A stretch of 39,959 bases of DNA from Lachnospiraceae bacterium. GTDB lineage: Bacteria > Bacillota > Clostridia > Lachnospirales > Lachnospiraceae. Numbering within the stretch: the stretch's first letter is position 1; every line of letters starts with the position of its first letter. The DNA is taken from the NCBI GenBank assembly GCA_017544835.1, contig JAFYDI010000046.1, forward strand, positions 1 to 39,959, in the 5' to 3' direction. Shown here piece by piece: positions 1-8,193 of the stretch. A program made the position numbers and the translations under genes. The notes beneath the pieces are model-generated. The model did no database searches. It saw only the letters and a program-made list of their open reading frames with translations, and had not been told where the DNA came from.

Positions 1-114
1 AACCTTCGCAATACTCCCGCAATAACCTTTATTATGGATAATTCCATAGAGTATGGCGTTAACATGTCTAAACTTATAGAGGATGTAAATAAAACAAATG
101 GTGAATCTGAGTAA
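1..114 (+). CDS. rbfA: Ribosome-binding factor A, C-terminal end (partial)
   Basis: Only the last 37 codons lie in the window, in frame from base 1 to a TAA at 112-114. The readable tail (residues such as RNTPAITFIMDNSIEYG) matches the end of the RbfA KH-like domain, in which a conserved 'P-x-hydrophobic-F-x-x-D-x-S-I-E-x-G' segment is followed by a short helix. RbfA binds the 30S subunit and helps mature the 5' end of 16S rRNA. The next gene starts inside it (ATG at 98, overlap 17 nt), so the two are translationally coupled. The rbfA-nrnA-truB-ribF order is the standard Firmicutes arrangement downstream of nusA-infB, which supports the call despite the short fragment. Confidence 0.85.
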   Translation, partial: NLRNTPAITFIMDNSIEYGVNMSKLIEDVNKTNGESE

Positions 115-1042
115 GGAACTTGAAAACGCAAAGACCATCGGTATAAGTGGTCATATCAGACCCGACGGAGACTGTATAGGCTCCGTTATGGGTCTGTTTT
201 TGTATATTAAGAACAGCAAGCCCGATGCTACGGTGAGAGCTTTTCTTGAGACGCCGGCAGATATATTTGACTGTATTAAAGAAGTCGAAGAGATTGAAGA
301 CGCCGAGAATGTTGAGGAGGAGTTTGACATTTTCTTTTGCCTCGATTGCGACAAGACAAGGCTTGGTGCGGCAGAGCATTTATTCGATGCGGCAAAGACC
401 ACGATTAACATCGACCATCACGTATCGAATCCCGGCTGCGGTGATTACAACTACATAGTGCCCAAGGCTTCGAGTACGAGTGAATTGATTTATGACCTTC
501 TTGATAAGAAGTATATAGACAAGGACATCGCAATGGCGCTGTATATCGGTATTATTCACGATACCGGAGTTATGCAGTATTCGAATACCGCTCCCAAGAC
601 TTTAAGGATTGTGGCGGACCTTGTGGAATATGGGTTTGACTTCCCGAGACTTATAGATGAGACTTTCTATGAGAAGAGTCTTCTTCAGACACAGATTTCT
701 GCCAAGGTTATGGCTGATTGTAAGCTGTATCTTGACGGCAAGGTTGCTTTCGGCAAGGTCGACTATGCCACCATGCAGTCCATGGGGCTTAAGTCATACG
801 ACCTTGACGGAATAGTTAATCAGCTTAGATTAATCAAGGGCGTTGAGGCTTCCGTATTCATGTATGAGCTTGAAAACGGCGACAACAAGGTAAGCCTTCG
901 CTCCAGAAGCTATGTGGATGTGGCTAAGATTTGTCAGCAGTTTAGGGGCGGCGGTCATGTAAGGGCTGCGGGCTGCACCGTATCAATGGATGCCGAGACA
1001 GCTCTTAAAGAGATTCTAAAGTTAATTGAGGAACAGATTTAA
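98..1042 (+). CDS. nrnA: DHH/DHHA1 phosphoesterase, NrnA-type oligoribonuclease/pAp phosphatase
   Basis: A 314-residue cytosolic DHH-family enzyme. Visible motifs in order are the N-terminal metal site GHIRPDGDCIGS (about residues 18-29), a DCD motif near residue 87, the name-giving DHH at residues 106-108, a HDTG motif (about 152-155), and the C-terminal DHHA1 glycine-rich GGGHVRAAG near residues 285-293. The family (Bacillus NrnA) degrades 2-5 nt RNAs to mononucleotides and dephosphorylates 3'-phosphoadenosine 5'-phosphate. Length is typical. Its position between rbfA and truB is the conserved Firmicutes one, and it sits 3 nt before truB, so it belongs to the same transcript. Substrate preference is inferred from the family, not visible in the sequence. 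Confidence 0.92.
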   Translation: MVNLSKELENAKTIGISGHIRPDGDCIGSVMGLFLYIKNSKPDATVRAFLETPADIFDCIKEVEEIEDAENVEEEFDIFFCLDCDKTRLGAAEHLFDAAKTTINIDHHVSNPGCGDYNYIVPKASSTSELIYDLLDKKYIDKDIAMALYIGIIHDTGVMQYSNTAPKTLRIVADLVEYGFDFPRLIDETFYEKSLLQTQISAKVMADCKLYLDGKVAFGKVDYATMQSMGLKSYDLDGIVNQLRLIKGVEASVFMYELENGDNKVSLRSRSYVDVAKICQQFRGGGHVRAAGCTVSMDAETALKEILKLIEEQI

Positions 1043-1045
1043 TTA

Positions 1046-1948
1046 ATGCTTAACGGAATTATAAATGTGTACAAAGAACAGGGCTATACTTCTTTTGACG
1101 TATGCGCCCTTATGCGAGGCATTGCGGGTCAGCGGAAGGTCGGACATACCGGCACCCTTGACCCTCAGGCCGAAGGCGTACTTCCCGTGTGCCTCGGCAA
1201 TGTCACCAAGTTATGCGACATGCTTACAGACAAGACCAAAGAGTATGTCGCTGATTTTATGTTGGGTAAGAAGACGGATACTCTTGATATCTGGGGAACT
1301 GTGGTTGAAGAGCGTACGCCTGTGGTAAGTGAAGAGGCGCTGAGGGAAGCGATTCTTTCTTTTACAGGTGGCTACGAGCAGCTTCCGCCCATGTATTCGG
1401 CCAAGAAGATAGACGGAAAGCGGCTTTACGACCTTGCCCGCGCGGGTAAGGAGATTGAGAGAAAGCCTGTATTCGTGGAGATTCACGAGATAGAGATTCT
1501 TAAGGTTGATTATCCGAATGTCACTATGAGAGTTAAATGCGGTAAGGGAACCTACATCCGAAGCCTTTGTGAGGATATAGCTGCCAAGGTCGGTGAACTT
1601 GCCTGCATGACAGCGCTTAAGAGGACGGCGGTGTCTAACTTCACTGCGGACAAGGCGCTCAAACTTTCTGATCTTCAGGTTCTTAAGGATGAGGGAAGGC
1701 TTGCGGAGGCAGTTATTCCCACGGATTTTGCTTTTGCAGAATACGGGGCTTTAACGGTCAGAAAGGATTTCAGAAAGCTTCTTGATAACGGAAATAAGCT
1801 TGCTTTGCAAATGATTGATGAAAAAACAGAGCTTAAGGATGGGGAAATCGTCAGAATATATAATGACGAAAAGGCCTTTACAGGGTTATATTTATTTGTG
1901 AAGGCTGAAAGTTGCCTTAAGCCCTTTAAGATGTTCATGGGTGAGTAA
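1046..1948 (+). CDS. truB: tRNA pseudouridine(55) synthase
   Basis: A 300-residue TruB enzyme that isomerises U55 in the T-loop of tRNAs. The catalytic aspartate lies in the diagnostic GHTGTLDPQAEGVLP motif (Asp39). Further family blocks are YVADFMLGKKTDTLDIWG, LPPMYSAKKIDGKRLYDLAR and the KGTYIRSL motif that follows the active-site cleft. The C-terminal part from about residue 230 fits the small domain found in many Firmicutes TruB proteins. The stop codon TAA/TGA region at 1946-1948 overlaps the first base of the downstream ribF start (ATG at 1948), implying coupled translation. No anomaly is seen. Confidence 0.95.
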   Translation: MLNGIINVYKEQGYTSFDVCALMRGIAGQRKVGHTGTLDPQAEGVLPVCLGNVTKLCDMLTDKTKEYVADFMLGKKTDTLDIWGTVVEERTPVVSEEALREAILSFTGGYEQLPPMYSAKKIDGKRLYDLARAGKEIERKPVFVEIHEIEILKVDYPNVTMRVKCGKGTYIRSLCEDIAAKVGELACMTALKRTAVSNFTADKALKLSDLQVLKDEGRLAEAVIPTDFAFAEYGALTVRKDFRKLLDNGNKLALQMIDEKTELKDGEIVRIYNDEKAFTGLYLFVKAESCLKPFKMFMGE

Positions 1949-2490
1949 TGATAGTAACAGACGGACTTAGTGAAATAGAATATAAAGGCCGTACTCGCGT
2001 GGTTATCGGTAAGTTTGACGGTATTCACGCAGGTCACCAGAAACTGATACGTACGATTACGGAGCGTGAAGACGAGCTTAAATCGGTTGTTTTTACATTT
2101 ACTTTTGCTTCGGAAGTATATCTTCATGACGTTAACAGAATCCTTTCGGAAACTGACAGACGTAAGAAGTTTGAAGAACTTGGTACGGATATTCTGGTGG
2201 AATACGAGCTTAATGATTAAACAGCAAGAATGGAACCTGAGGAGTTTGCTCGCGTGCTCTTAAGAGACAGACTCCATGCGGCGGAAGTATATTGCGGACC
2301 GGACCTTTCTTTTGGATACAGGGGACGCGGCAATGTTATGCTTCTTCGCAGTATGGAAGAGGAACTCGGTATCAAGGTTTTTGTAATAGATAAGGTGCAG
2401 TATAGGGGTGAGGACATTTCCTCCACACGTATACGTGACGCCATTAAGAACGGTAACATGACAGACGCTGAAAACATGTTGAGAGGTTAA
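1948..2490 (+). pseudogene. ribF: RibF-type FAD synthetase domain, interrupted by an in-frame stop and lacking riboflavin kinase
   Basis: The reading frame from the ATG at 1948 shows the FMN adenylyltransferase fold of RibF: GKFDGIHAGHQKL with the HxGH nucleotide-binding motif near residue 30, and ELGTDILVEYEL. It then meets TAA at 2218-2220. The same frame continues without a shift: TARMEPEEFARVLL, GPDLSFG, and the ISSTRIRD motif that binds ATP phosphates, ending at 2490. The two parts are one gene split by a single stop; changing one base (for example AAA to TAA) would explain it. The frame also ends exactly where the riboflavin-kinase domain normally begins, so even intact it would encode only the adenylyltransferase half (181 codons versus about 305). 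The second half could restart at ATG 2230 but has no clear ribosome-binding site. Alternatives are a sequencing error, or a degenerate paralogue with a full ribF elsewhere. Confidence 0.75.
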
Positions 2491-2492
2491 TT

Positions 2493-4133
2493 ATGGAAAT
2501 TGCCATTATTCTTACGCTACTGGGCGGATTAGGGCTGTTCCTGTACGGAATGCGGGTTATGAGTGACAGCATCGAGGCTTTTGCCGGTGCTCGTCTTCGT
2601 GGTATACTTGAGAAACTTACCACAAATCGATTTATGGGCATATTGGTGGGACTTATTTTTACTGCCACCATTCAATCTTCATCCGCCTGTACGGTTATGG
2701 TAGTCAGTTTTGTTAACTCCGGGCTTATGACACTTACTCAGGCCGCCGGAGTCATCTTTGGTTCAAACATCGGTACGACAGTTACCGCTCTTTTGGTTTC
2801 TTTTAAGTTAGAGAAAATCGCTCCCCTGATTTTATTTGCAGGCGTTGCAATCGTAATGTTCTGTAAGAAATCGAATATTAAGAAATTTGCTGAGATTATT
2901 ATCGGTTTCGGTGTATTATTCATGGGTCTTAGTTCGATGTCCGCATCCATGGGCACCATGCGTGAGTCCGAAACGGTCCTCAATATGTTCTCAAGTCTTA
3001 AGAATCCTTTGCTGGCAGTACTCCTGGGACTTGTAATCACGGCCGTGGTACAGAGTTCTTCGGTTGTGGTATCTATCATGGTACTTCTTGCCAATCAGGG
3101 ACTTATGAGTCTTGAGATGTGTATGTATATTACACTTGGTTCCAATATCGGTGCTTGTACTTCCGCAGTACTTGCTTCTTTAAACGGTAAGAAAGATGCC
3201 AAGCGCGCTGCTGCGATTCACGTACTGTTTAACGTAATCGGTACGATAGTTATGTTCTTTGCTTTTGCTTTTGATGTGGAAGGCTTTGTAAGAGTCATGA
3301 GCAAGATTGCCGGTAACGACGCAGGTCGAGTTGTGGCTTTCTCACACCTGTCTATTAAGGTTATTCAGGTTATCTTTATGACACCTTTCATCGGCCCTAT
3401 TGTTAAGCTTACCAAACTCATCGTACCCGGTGAAGAGCAGAAGATTGGTTACAGAGAGAGCTTCAAGCTTAAATACATCGGTGACAACGTAGTGCTTAAC
3501 CCCGCCACAGCGGTAGTCGAGGTTATCAACGAGGTAGACCGTATGGCGAGTCTTGCGGGTGAGAACCTTAACCGTGCCATGAATGCATTGATAACTCTCG
3601 ATCAGGATGATATCGATGAGGTTTATAAGGTTGAGGAGAACATTAACTTCCTTAACCACGCAATTACCAATTATCTGGTCAAGATTAACCAGACGACCCT
3701 TCCTATCGAAGACTTAAAGTCCATTGGCAGTCTGTTCCATGTGGTTAACGATATAGAGCGTATCGGCGACCACGCAGAGAACGTTGCGGACGCTGCGAGA
3801 ACCCGCATAGAGACAGGAGTTACGATATCCAAAGAAGCTCAGAAAGAACTCGGTCAGATGCTCGACATGGTTAATGAAATTTATAGACTTTCTACCGAGA
3901 CCTTCAAGACCGGTAAGGACACCAACATAGATAAGGTTACCGAGCTTGAAGATAAGATTGACGATATGGAGAGACAGCTTCAGAGCAATCATGTCAACCG
4001 CCTTACGAGAAACGAATGTACGCCCGAAGCCGGCATGATTTTCTCGGATGTTGTATCAGGACTTGAGCGTGTTGCAGACCACTCGACGAACATTGCTTAT
4101 TCAATCCTTAAAGACGGCGAAAAGCCCGCATAG
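2493..4133 (+). CDS. Na/Pi cotransporter family protein with C-terminal PhoU-like domain
   Basis: A 546-residue membrane protein. The N-terminal 300 residues hold two inverted-repeat Na/Pi-cotransporter units, each carrying the QSSS signature (TIQSSSACTVMV near residue 58; VVQSSSVVVSIMV near residue 186) and Gly-rich GSNIGTTVTALL / GSNIGACTSAVL helices. From about residue 340 the protein becomes soluble and helical with acidic PhoU-like repeats (ENINFLNHAITNYL; FHVVNDIERIGDHAENVADAA; VSGLERVADHSTNIAYSI), the E/DxxxD metal-binding pattern of PhoU. The family (NptA/YjbB) moves phosphate with sodium, inward or outward depending on the member; direction here is unknown. It begins 2 nt after the ribF remnant, has GAGAGG upstream, and ends the operon before the terminator at 4161. 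Confidence 0.9.
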   Translation: MEIAIILTLLGGLGLFLYGMRVMSDSIEAFAGARLRGILEKLTTNRFMGILVGLIFTATIQSSSACTVMVVSFVNSGLMTLTQAAGVIFGSNIGTTVTALLVSFKLEKIAPLILFAGVAIVMFCKKSNIKKFAEIIIGFGVLFMGLSSMSASMGTMRESETVLNMFSSLKNPLLAVLLGLVITAVVQSSSVVVSIMVLLANQGLMSLEMCMYITLGSNIGACTSAVLASLNGKKDAKRAAAIHVLFNVIGTIVMFFAFAFDVEGFVRVMSKIAGNDAGRVVAFSHLSIKVIQVIFMTPFIGPIVKLTKLIVPGEEQKIGYRESFKLKYIGDNVVLNPATAVVEVINEVDRMASLAGENLNRAMNALITLDQDDIDEVYKVEENINFLNHAITNYLVKINQTTLPIEDLKSIGSLFHVVNDIERIGDHAENVADAARTRIETGVTISKEAQKELGQMLDMVNEIYRLSTETFKTGKDTNIDKVTELEDKIDDMERQLQSNHVNRLTRNECTPEAGMIFSDVVSGLERVADHSTNIAYSILKDGEKPA

Positions 4134-4160
4134 TAATAAAAACGCACATAATTATATTGT

Positions 4161-4206
4161 CCCCCAAGATTTAGCGACTTGTTAACTCTTGGGGGATATT
4201 CTTTTT
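4161..4206 (+). terminator. Rho-independent terminator after the Na/Pi cotransporter gene
   Basis: A perfect 9-bp stem, CCCCCAAGA (4161-4169) with TCTTGGGGG (4187-4195), a 17-nt loop, then ATATTCTTTTT. It closes the rbfA-nptA transcript. The rest of 4134-4259 holds only a strong GAGGAGG ribosome-binding site at 4244-4250 for the next gene. Confidence 0.85.
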
Positions 4207-4259
4207 CCATGGTGTTCTGCCAAGTCTGATGATTAGTTTCTTTGAGGAGGAAAAGTTAA

Positions 4260-6197
4260 ATGTCGTCTCTGATATTTACGAATTCAAATTGTGTGGGTTG
4301 CAATAAGTGTATTAAGGTATGCAGCTGTATGGGTGCCAACATATCCGAATACACGGGAGCGGAGTATTCCAGGATTAATGTCGACGGAGACCGTTGTATA
4401 GCGTGCGGTGCATGCTTTGATGCTTGCGAACATAACGCAAGAGAATATAACGACGATACCGAGCGCTTCTTTGCGGATTTAAAGAAGGGTGAGAAGATTT
4501 CCATCCTCATAGCTCCCGCTTTTAAAGCCAATTACCCCGGTCAGTACGAAAGCGTACTCGGCGGACTTAAAAAGCTTGGTGTAAGGCGTATGATAAGTGT
4601 TTCTTTTGGCGCTGACATCACCACATGGGGATATATCAACTATATTCAAAAGAACAATTTCCTCGGCGGCATTTCGCAGCCATGTCCCGCAGTTGTAGGT
4701 TATATCGAGAGATACATGCCGGAACTTATTCCGAACCTCTTCCCGGTACAAAGCCCTATGATGTGTACCGCAATATATGCCAAGAAAGAGATGGGCATTA
4801 ACGATAAACTTGCTTTTATCAGCCCTTGTATCGCCAAGAAGAACGAAATCGACGATCCCAACAATAAAGGATACGTCTCTTATAACGTTACTTTCGAGCA
4901 CCTCATGAAGTATGTTAAAGAGAATCATATAAGCGGTCCTTCATGCGTGGATGAAATAGAGTACGGTCTCGGTTCGCTCTATCCTATGCCCGGCGGCCTT
5001 AAGGAGAATGTATACTGGCTCCTTGGGGAAAGCGTATTCATTCGCCAGATAGAAGGCGAGAAGCGCATGTACAATTTCTTAAAGGTCAATAAGGACAGAA
5101 TCAGTAAAAAGAAAACACCTTTTCTTTTTATAGATGCGCTTAACTGCGAGAACGGTTGTATCTGCGGAACAGGTACCAATCCTGAAATTTCGGAAACAGA
5201 CGATGCACTCTATGCATTGCTTAGAATAAGAGAAAGTGTTAAGAACTTTGATAAGAACAGCGCATGGTCGAAGGCACTTACCCCCGAACAGCGTATGGAG
5301 AAGCTCAACAAGCAGTTTGCTAAGCTTAACTTAAACGACTATTTGAGAAAATACACCGACAGATCCAAGGATGCCAGGGTTAAAGAACCTACTTCTGCCG
5401 ACCTTGAAAAGATTTTCACCGACATGAAGAAAACAGACAAGGCATCGCGTGAGATTAACTGTTCATGCTGCGGTTATGATACCTGTAAAGACATGGCAAC
5501 GGCAATCTTTAACGGCTTCAACCACAAGTACAATTGCGTACACTACTTAAAGAGCGAGATTGAAGAAGAAAAGAACATTGCCAACCAGATACTAGAGGAA
5601 AAGAAAGCCATCAGCATGCATCAGGATGAGATGCTTAGAACTATCGAAACCATCAACGAGCATTTCGAGAGCCTGCGTAATTCCGTAGATTCCATGAAGG
5701 CTGAGAACGAAAAGAACGCCGAAGAGAGTACCGCAATTGCAGGCGAGGTTGATGAAGTTGCCAAGTTCTGTGAGAACCTCGATGCTTCGATGGCTGAGAT
5801 ACTCGGCTTCTTAAAGGAACTTTCGGACAACAACGAAAAGGTTGTATCCATTGCTTCCAAGACTAACCTCCTTGCACTTAATGCAAGTATTGAAGCAGCC
5901 AGAGCAGGAGATGCGGGCAGAGGCTTCGCGGTAGTTGCGGGCGAGATTAACAACCTTGCCGGAAGCTCCAAGGAAACTGCCGCAGACAGCAGTAAGAACA
6001 ACTCACAGATTCAGACCTCGATTAATGTAATAGTGGAAGACACCAAGAAGCTTCTCGGAGTTATCGACGGAGTTAACAAGCGTACCAAGAACCTTGCGGA
6101 TGCTACCGAAGACATTGCCGCAGCAACCGACAAGATTATGGATAATGTGGAAAGCGTTAAGAGAGAACTTGCCAACTTAGTTGCTTCCAACAGCTAA
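4260..6197 (+). CDS. Soluble chemoreceptor fused to ferredoxin and [FeFe]-hydrogenase H-domain (sensory hydrogenase type)
   Basis: 645 residues with no signal peptide or membrane helix, so cytosolic. Domains in order: two 4Fe-4S ferredoxin motifs (Cys11/14/17/21 and Cys46/49/52/56); a [FeFe]-hydrogenase large-subunit domain with the four expected H-cluster cysteines (QPC at 142, SPC at 190, CENGC at 296 and 300); a further Fe-S domain CSCCGYDTC (401-409) plus Cys426; a coiled coil; and a methyl-accepting chemotaxis signalling hairpin with the conserved tip [17 protein letters not shown]. The residue before the first H-cluster ligand is Pro instead of the proton-relay Cys of catalytic enzymes, as in sensory (HydS-like) groups. 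I infer that it senses H2 or redox state and signals to CheA. The GAGGAGG site at 4244 fixes the start. It is transcribed alone, between two terminators. Confidence 0.88.
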   Translation: MSSLIFTNSNCVGCNKCIKVCSCMGANISEYTGAEYSRINVDGDRCIACGACFDACEHNAREYNDDTERFFADLKKGEKISILIAPAFKANYPGQYESVLGGLKKLGVRRMISVSFGADITTWGYINYIQKNNFLGGISQPCPAVVGYIERYMPELIPNLFPVQSPMMCTAIYAKKEMGINDKLAFISPCIAKKNEIDDPNNKGYVSYNVTFEHLMKYVKENHISGPSCVDEIEYGLGSLYPMPGGLKENVYWLLGESVFIRQIEGEKRMYNFLKVNKDRISKKKTPFLFIDALNCENGCICGTGTNPEISETDDALYALLRIRESVKNFDKNSAWSKALTPEQRMEKLNKQFAKLNLNDYLRKYTDRSKDARVKEPTSADLEKIFTDMKKTDKASREINCSCCGYDTCKDMATAIFNGFNHKYNCVHYLKSEIEEEKNIANQILEEKKAISMHQDEMLRTIETINEHFESLRNSVDSMKAENEKNAEESTAIAGEVDEVAKFCENLDASMAEILGFLKELSDNNEKVVSIASKTNLLALNASIEAARAGDAGRGFAVVAGEINNLAGSSKETAADSSKNNSQIQTSINVIVEDTKKLLGVIDGVNKRTKNLADATEDIAAATDKIMDNVESVKRELANLVASNS

Positions 6198-6216
6198 AGA
6201 ATCAAATATAGGCGTA

Positions 6217-6249
6217 ATCATGACCACCGGCTAAGCCGGTGGTCATGAT
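6217..6249. terminator. Bidirectional terminator between convergent genes
   Basis: A perfect 15-bp inverted repeat, ATCATGACCACCGGC (6217-6231) and GCCGGTGGTCATGAT (6235-6249), with a 3-nt TAA loop. It lies between the + strand sensor gene ending at 6197 and the - strand pepO ending at 6259. The T-rich flank is modest on both sides (TTCTGTTATTT to the right), so termination strength is inferred mainly from the stem. Confidence 0.75.
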
Positions 6250-6258
6250 TTCTGTTAT

Positions 6259-8166
6259 TTACCAGATGCTGATACGCTTCTCGGGCGCGATATACATTTG
6301 GTCTTTGTCGGTAACACCGAAGGCTTCGTACCATTCGCCGAAGTTTCTGGGAGACATATTGGCACGAAGAACCGCAGGAGAGTGGACATCGTTGGCAAGA
6401 AGCAGCTGAATGTATTCTTCTTTGGCCTTAATGCACCATACCCTTGCCCAGTTCATGAAGTATTCTTGGAAGTTCGCATTGTCAAGGGTGTGCATAATCT
6501 CAAGGGTTACGCCCATACCGCCGTTATCGGCGATGTTCTCGCTTACGGTAAGTTCTCCGTTAACCTTGCCGCCGTGAAACTCAATTCCGTCGAACTGCTC
6601 AATCATATCCTTTGTAAGTTCTTTGAAGGCATTAAAGTCTTCTTCAAGCCACCAGTTTTTAAGATTACCGTTCTCATCGAAGTTGGCACCGTTATTGTCA
6701 AAAGCATGAGAAATCTCATGGCCGATTACCGCACCGATACCGCCGAGATTCTCACTTACGTTCTGAGACAGAGAGTAGAAGGGCTTCTGTAAGATGGCTG
6801 CGGGGAAGGTAATATCATTGCTGGAAGGATTGTAGCAGGCATTTACCATGTGACCGGGCATTACCCATTCTGTACGGTCAACGGGCTTGTTAAGCCTGTC
6901 CAGCATATCCTTCTTTTTGACTGCTCTGATTTTATTTACCGACTCATATAAAGAATCATCCTCATCAAACACAAGTCTTGACCAGATTTCTCTGATTTCG
7001 TCGGGATAACCCATTTTTACCACGATGGTGGAAAGCTTTTTGATGGCCTGCTCCTTGGTGGATTCCTGAAGGAAGGTGTTCTTTTTCATCCTTAACTTGT
7101 AGGTATCGATAATCTTGTGAACAAGGCTTACTACGTCTTTTTTGGCTTCTTCTCCGAAGTATGTTCTGCCGTAGTATACGCCTACGGGCTCTGAGTAGAA
7201 AGAAGAAGCAATCTGATAGGCTTCTTTTTCAAGAACAGGGTCGGATACCACGCCGGTAAGGGCTCTTCTGTAGGTGGTGCCGAGGGTCTTAAGCTCAAGG
7301 GAAAGGCATGCGGTAGCCTTTACAAGGGTCTTTACATAGAGCCAGTGAACGTAAAGCTTAAAGTTCTCGGAAGAGAAATAGCCATTCATTTCCTTGATGG
7401 CCTTGGGGTCGTATGCAATCAATACCTTGGGAGCATTGTCGCCGTACAAATCCGTAAGAAGCTTCTTAATGTCAAAAGGAGCTACGCAGGCTGCCACTTC
7501 ATCCACATCCATGGGGTTGTGATACTTGTAGTATTCGGACCACTCAAGCTGACTCTTAACCTTCCCCGCTATAAGAGCATCATAGGCAAGGGTATCTTCG
7601 AGGAAAGTTTTCTGCTCGTCCTCGGATAAGGGAGAAAACTTAAGAATCTTTTCAGCCATGTCTTTGTAGACACCCAAGAGTTTTTTGCCGGACTCATTGC
7701 CTTCTTCGTAGAAGGGAGTATCGGGCAGGATAATGGCGGGACCGGTAAGAAGGAAGGAGTGCTTGGTAGCATCCGCCATATCCACGTCTACGTCCATATC
7801 GATGGGAAGAGAGAGCCCCTGTAAAAAGAAGTCTGCAGAGACTTTGTTAAGGTCTTCGGGAGTCTCAAGGGACTTTATTTTTTTAAGAAGGGGAAGGACA
7901 GGAGCAATGCCTTCGCGATTTCTTCTTTCTGCGTCAAGCACCTTTTTGTAAAGGGAGATTGCGTAACGCATTTCGGGAATGTCGGTAGACTTGGTGCCTT
8001 CGGAAAAGGCCTTAAAGTCTGCCATCATGGTCTTTTCCACTTCCTGTGCAAGGGTGGAAAAACCGCCTGTGGTGGGTCTGTCATCAGGAATTACGGCTGT
8101 TTTGAGCCATTCCCCATTTACGGCCTCGTAGAGGTCGTCCTGAATTCTGACTGTTGTTTCACTCAT
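6259..8166 (-). CDS. pepO: M13 family zinc metallopeptidase (PepO-like endopeptidase)
   Basis: A 635-residue neprilysin/PepO-family protein. The zinc site HEISH is at residues 483-487, and the downstream ENIAD motif supplies the third ligand Glu543 and Asp547. The family's C-terminal tryptophan is present (ends RISIW), as are VNACYNPSSNDITFPAAILQ-type substrate-cleft residues upstream of the zinc site. No signal peptide or membrane anchor is seen (starts MSETTVRIQDDLYEAVNGEW), so it is probably a cytosolic oligopeptidase like lactococcal PepO. GAAAGGA precedes the ATG by 8 nt. It follows the two ABC exporter genes by 27 nt on the same strand with no terminator between, so the three are likely one operon. 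Substrates are unknown. Confidence 0.93.
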   Translation of the reverse strand: MSETTVRIQDDLYEAVNGEWLKTAVIPDDRPTTGGFSTLAQEVEKTMMADFKAFSEGTKSTDIPEMRYAISLYKKVLDAERRNREGIAPVLPLLKKIKSLETPEDLNKVSADFFLQGLSLPIDMDVDVDMADATKHSFLLTGPAIILPDTPFYEEGNESGKKLLGVYKDMAEKILKFSPLSEDEQKTFLEDTLAYDALIAGKVKSQLEWSEYYKYHNPMDVDEVAACVAPFDIKKLLTDLYGDNAPKVLIAYDPKAIKEMNGYFSSENFKLYVHWLYVKTLVKATACLSLELKTLGTTYRRALTGVVSDPVLEKEAYQIASSFYSEPVGVYYGRTYFGEEAKKDVVSLVHKIIDTYKLRMKKNTFLQESTKEQAIKKLSTIVVKMGYPDEIREIWSRLVFDEDDSLYESVNKIRAVKKKDMLDRLNKPVDRTEWVMPGHMVNACYNPSSNDITFPAAILQKPFYSLSQNVSENLGGIGAVIGHEISHAFDNNGANFDENGNLKNWWLEEDFNAFKELTKDMIEQFDGIEFHGGKVNGELTVSENIADNGGMGVTLEIMHTLDNANFQEYFMNWARVWCIKAKEEYIQLLLANDVHSPAVLRANMSPRNFGEWYEAFGVTDKDQMYIAPEKRISIW

Positions 8167-8193
8167 AAAATGTATCCTTTCTCAATATTTATA

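Noticed and set aside
1675-2127. 150-codon - strand open frame across truB/ribF
   Set aside because: Crosses the boundary of two convincing + strand genes and shows no family motifs.
2213-2263. Frameshift or alternative-frame continuation of ribF through ATGATTAAACAG
   Set aside because: The downstream family motifs are in the original frame, so the break is a stop codon and not a frameshift.
4479-4928. 149-codon - strand open frame opposite the hydrogenase-like gene
   Set aside because: Lies wholly within a gene with clear metal-binding motifs, has no recognisable product and no start signals.
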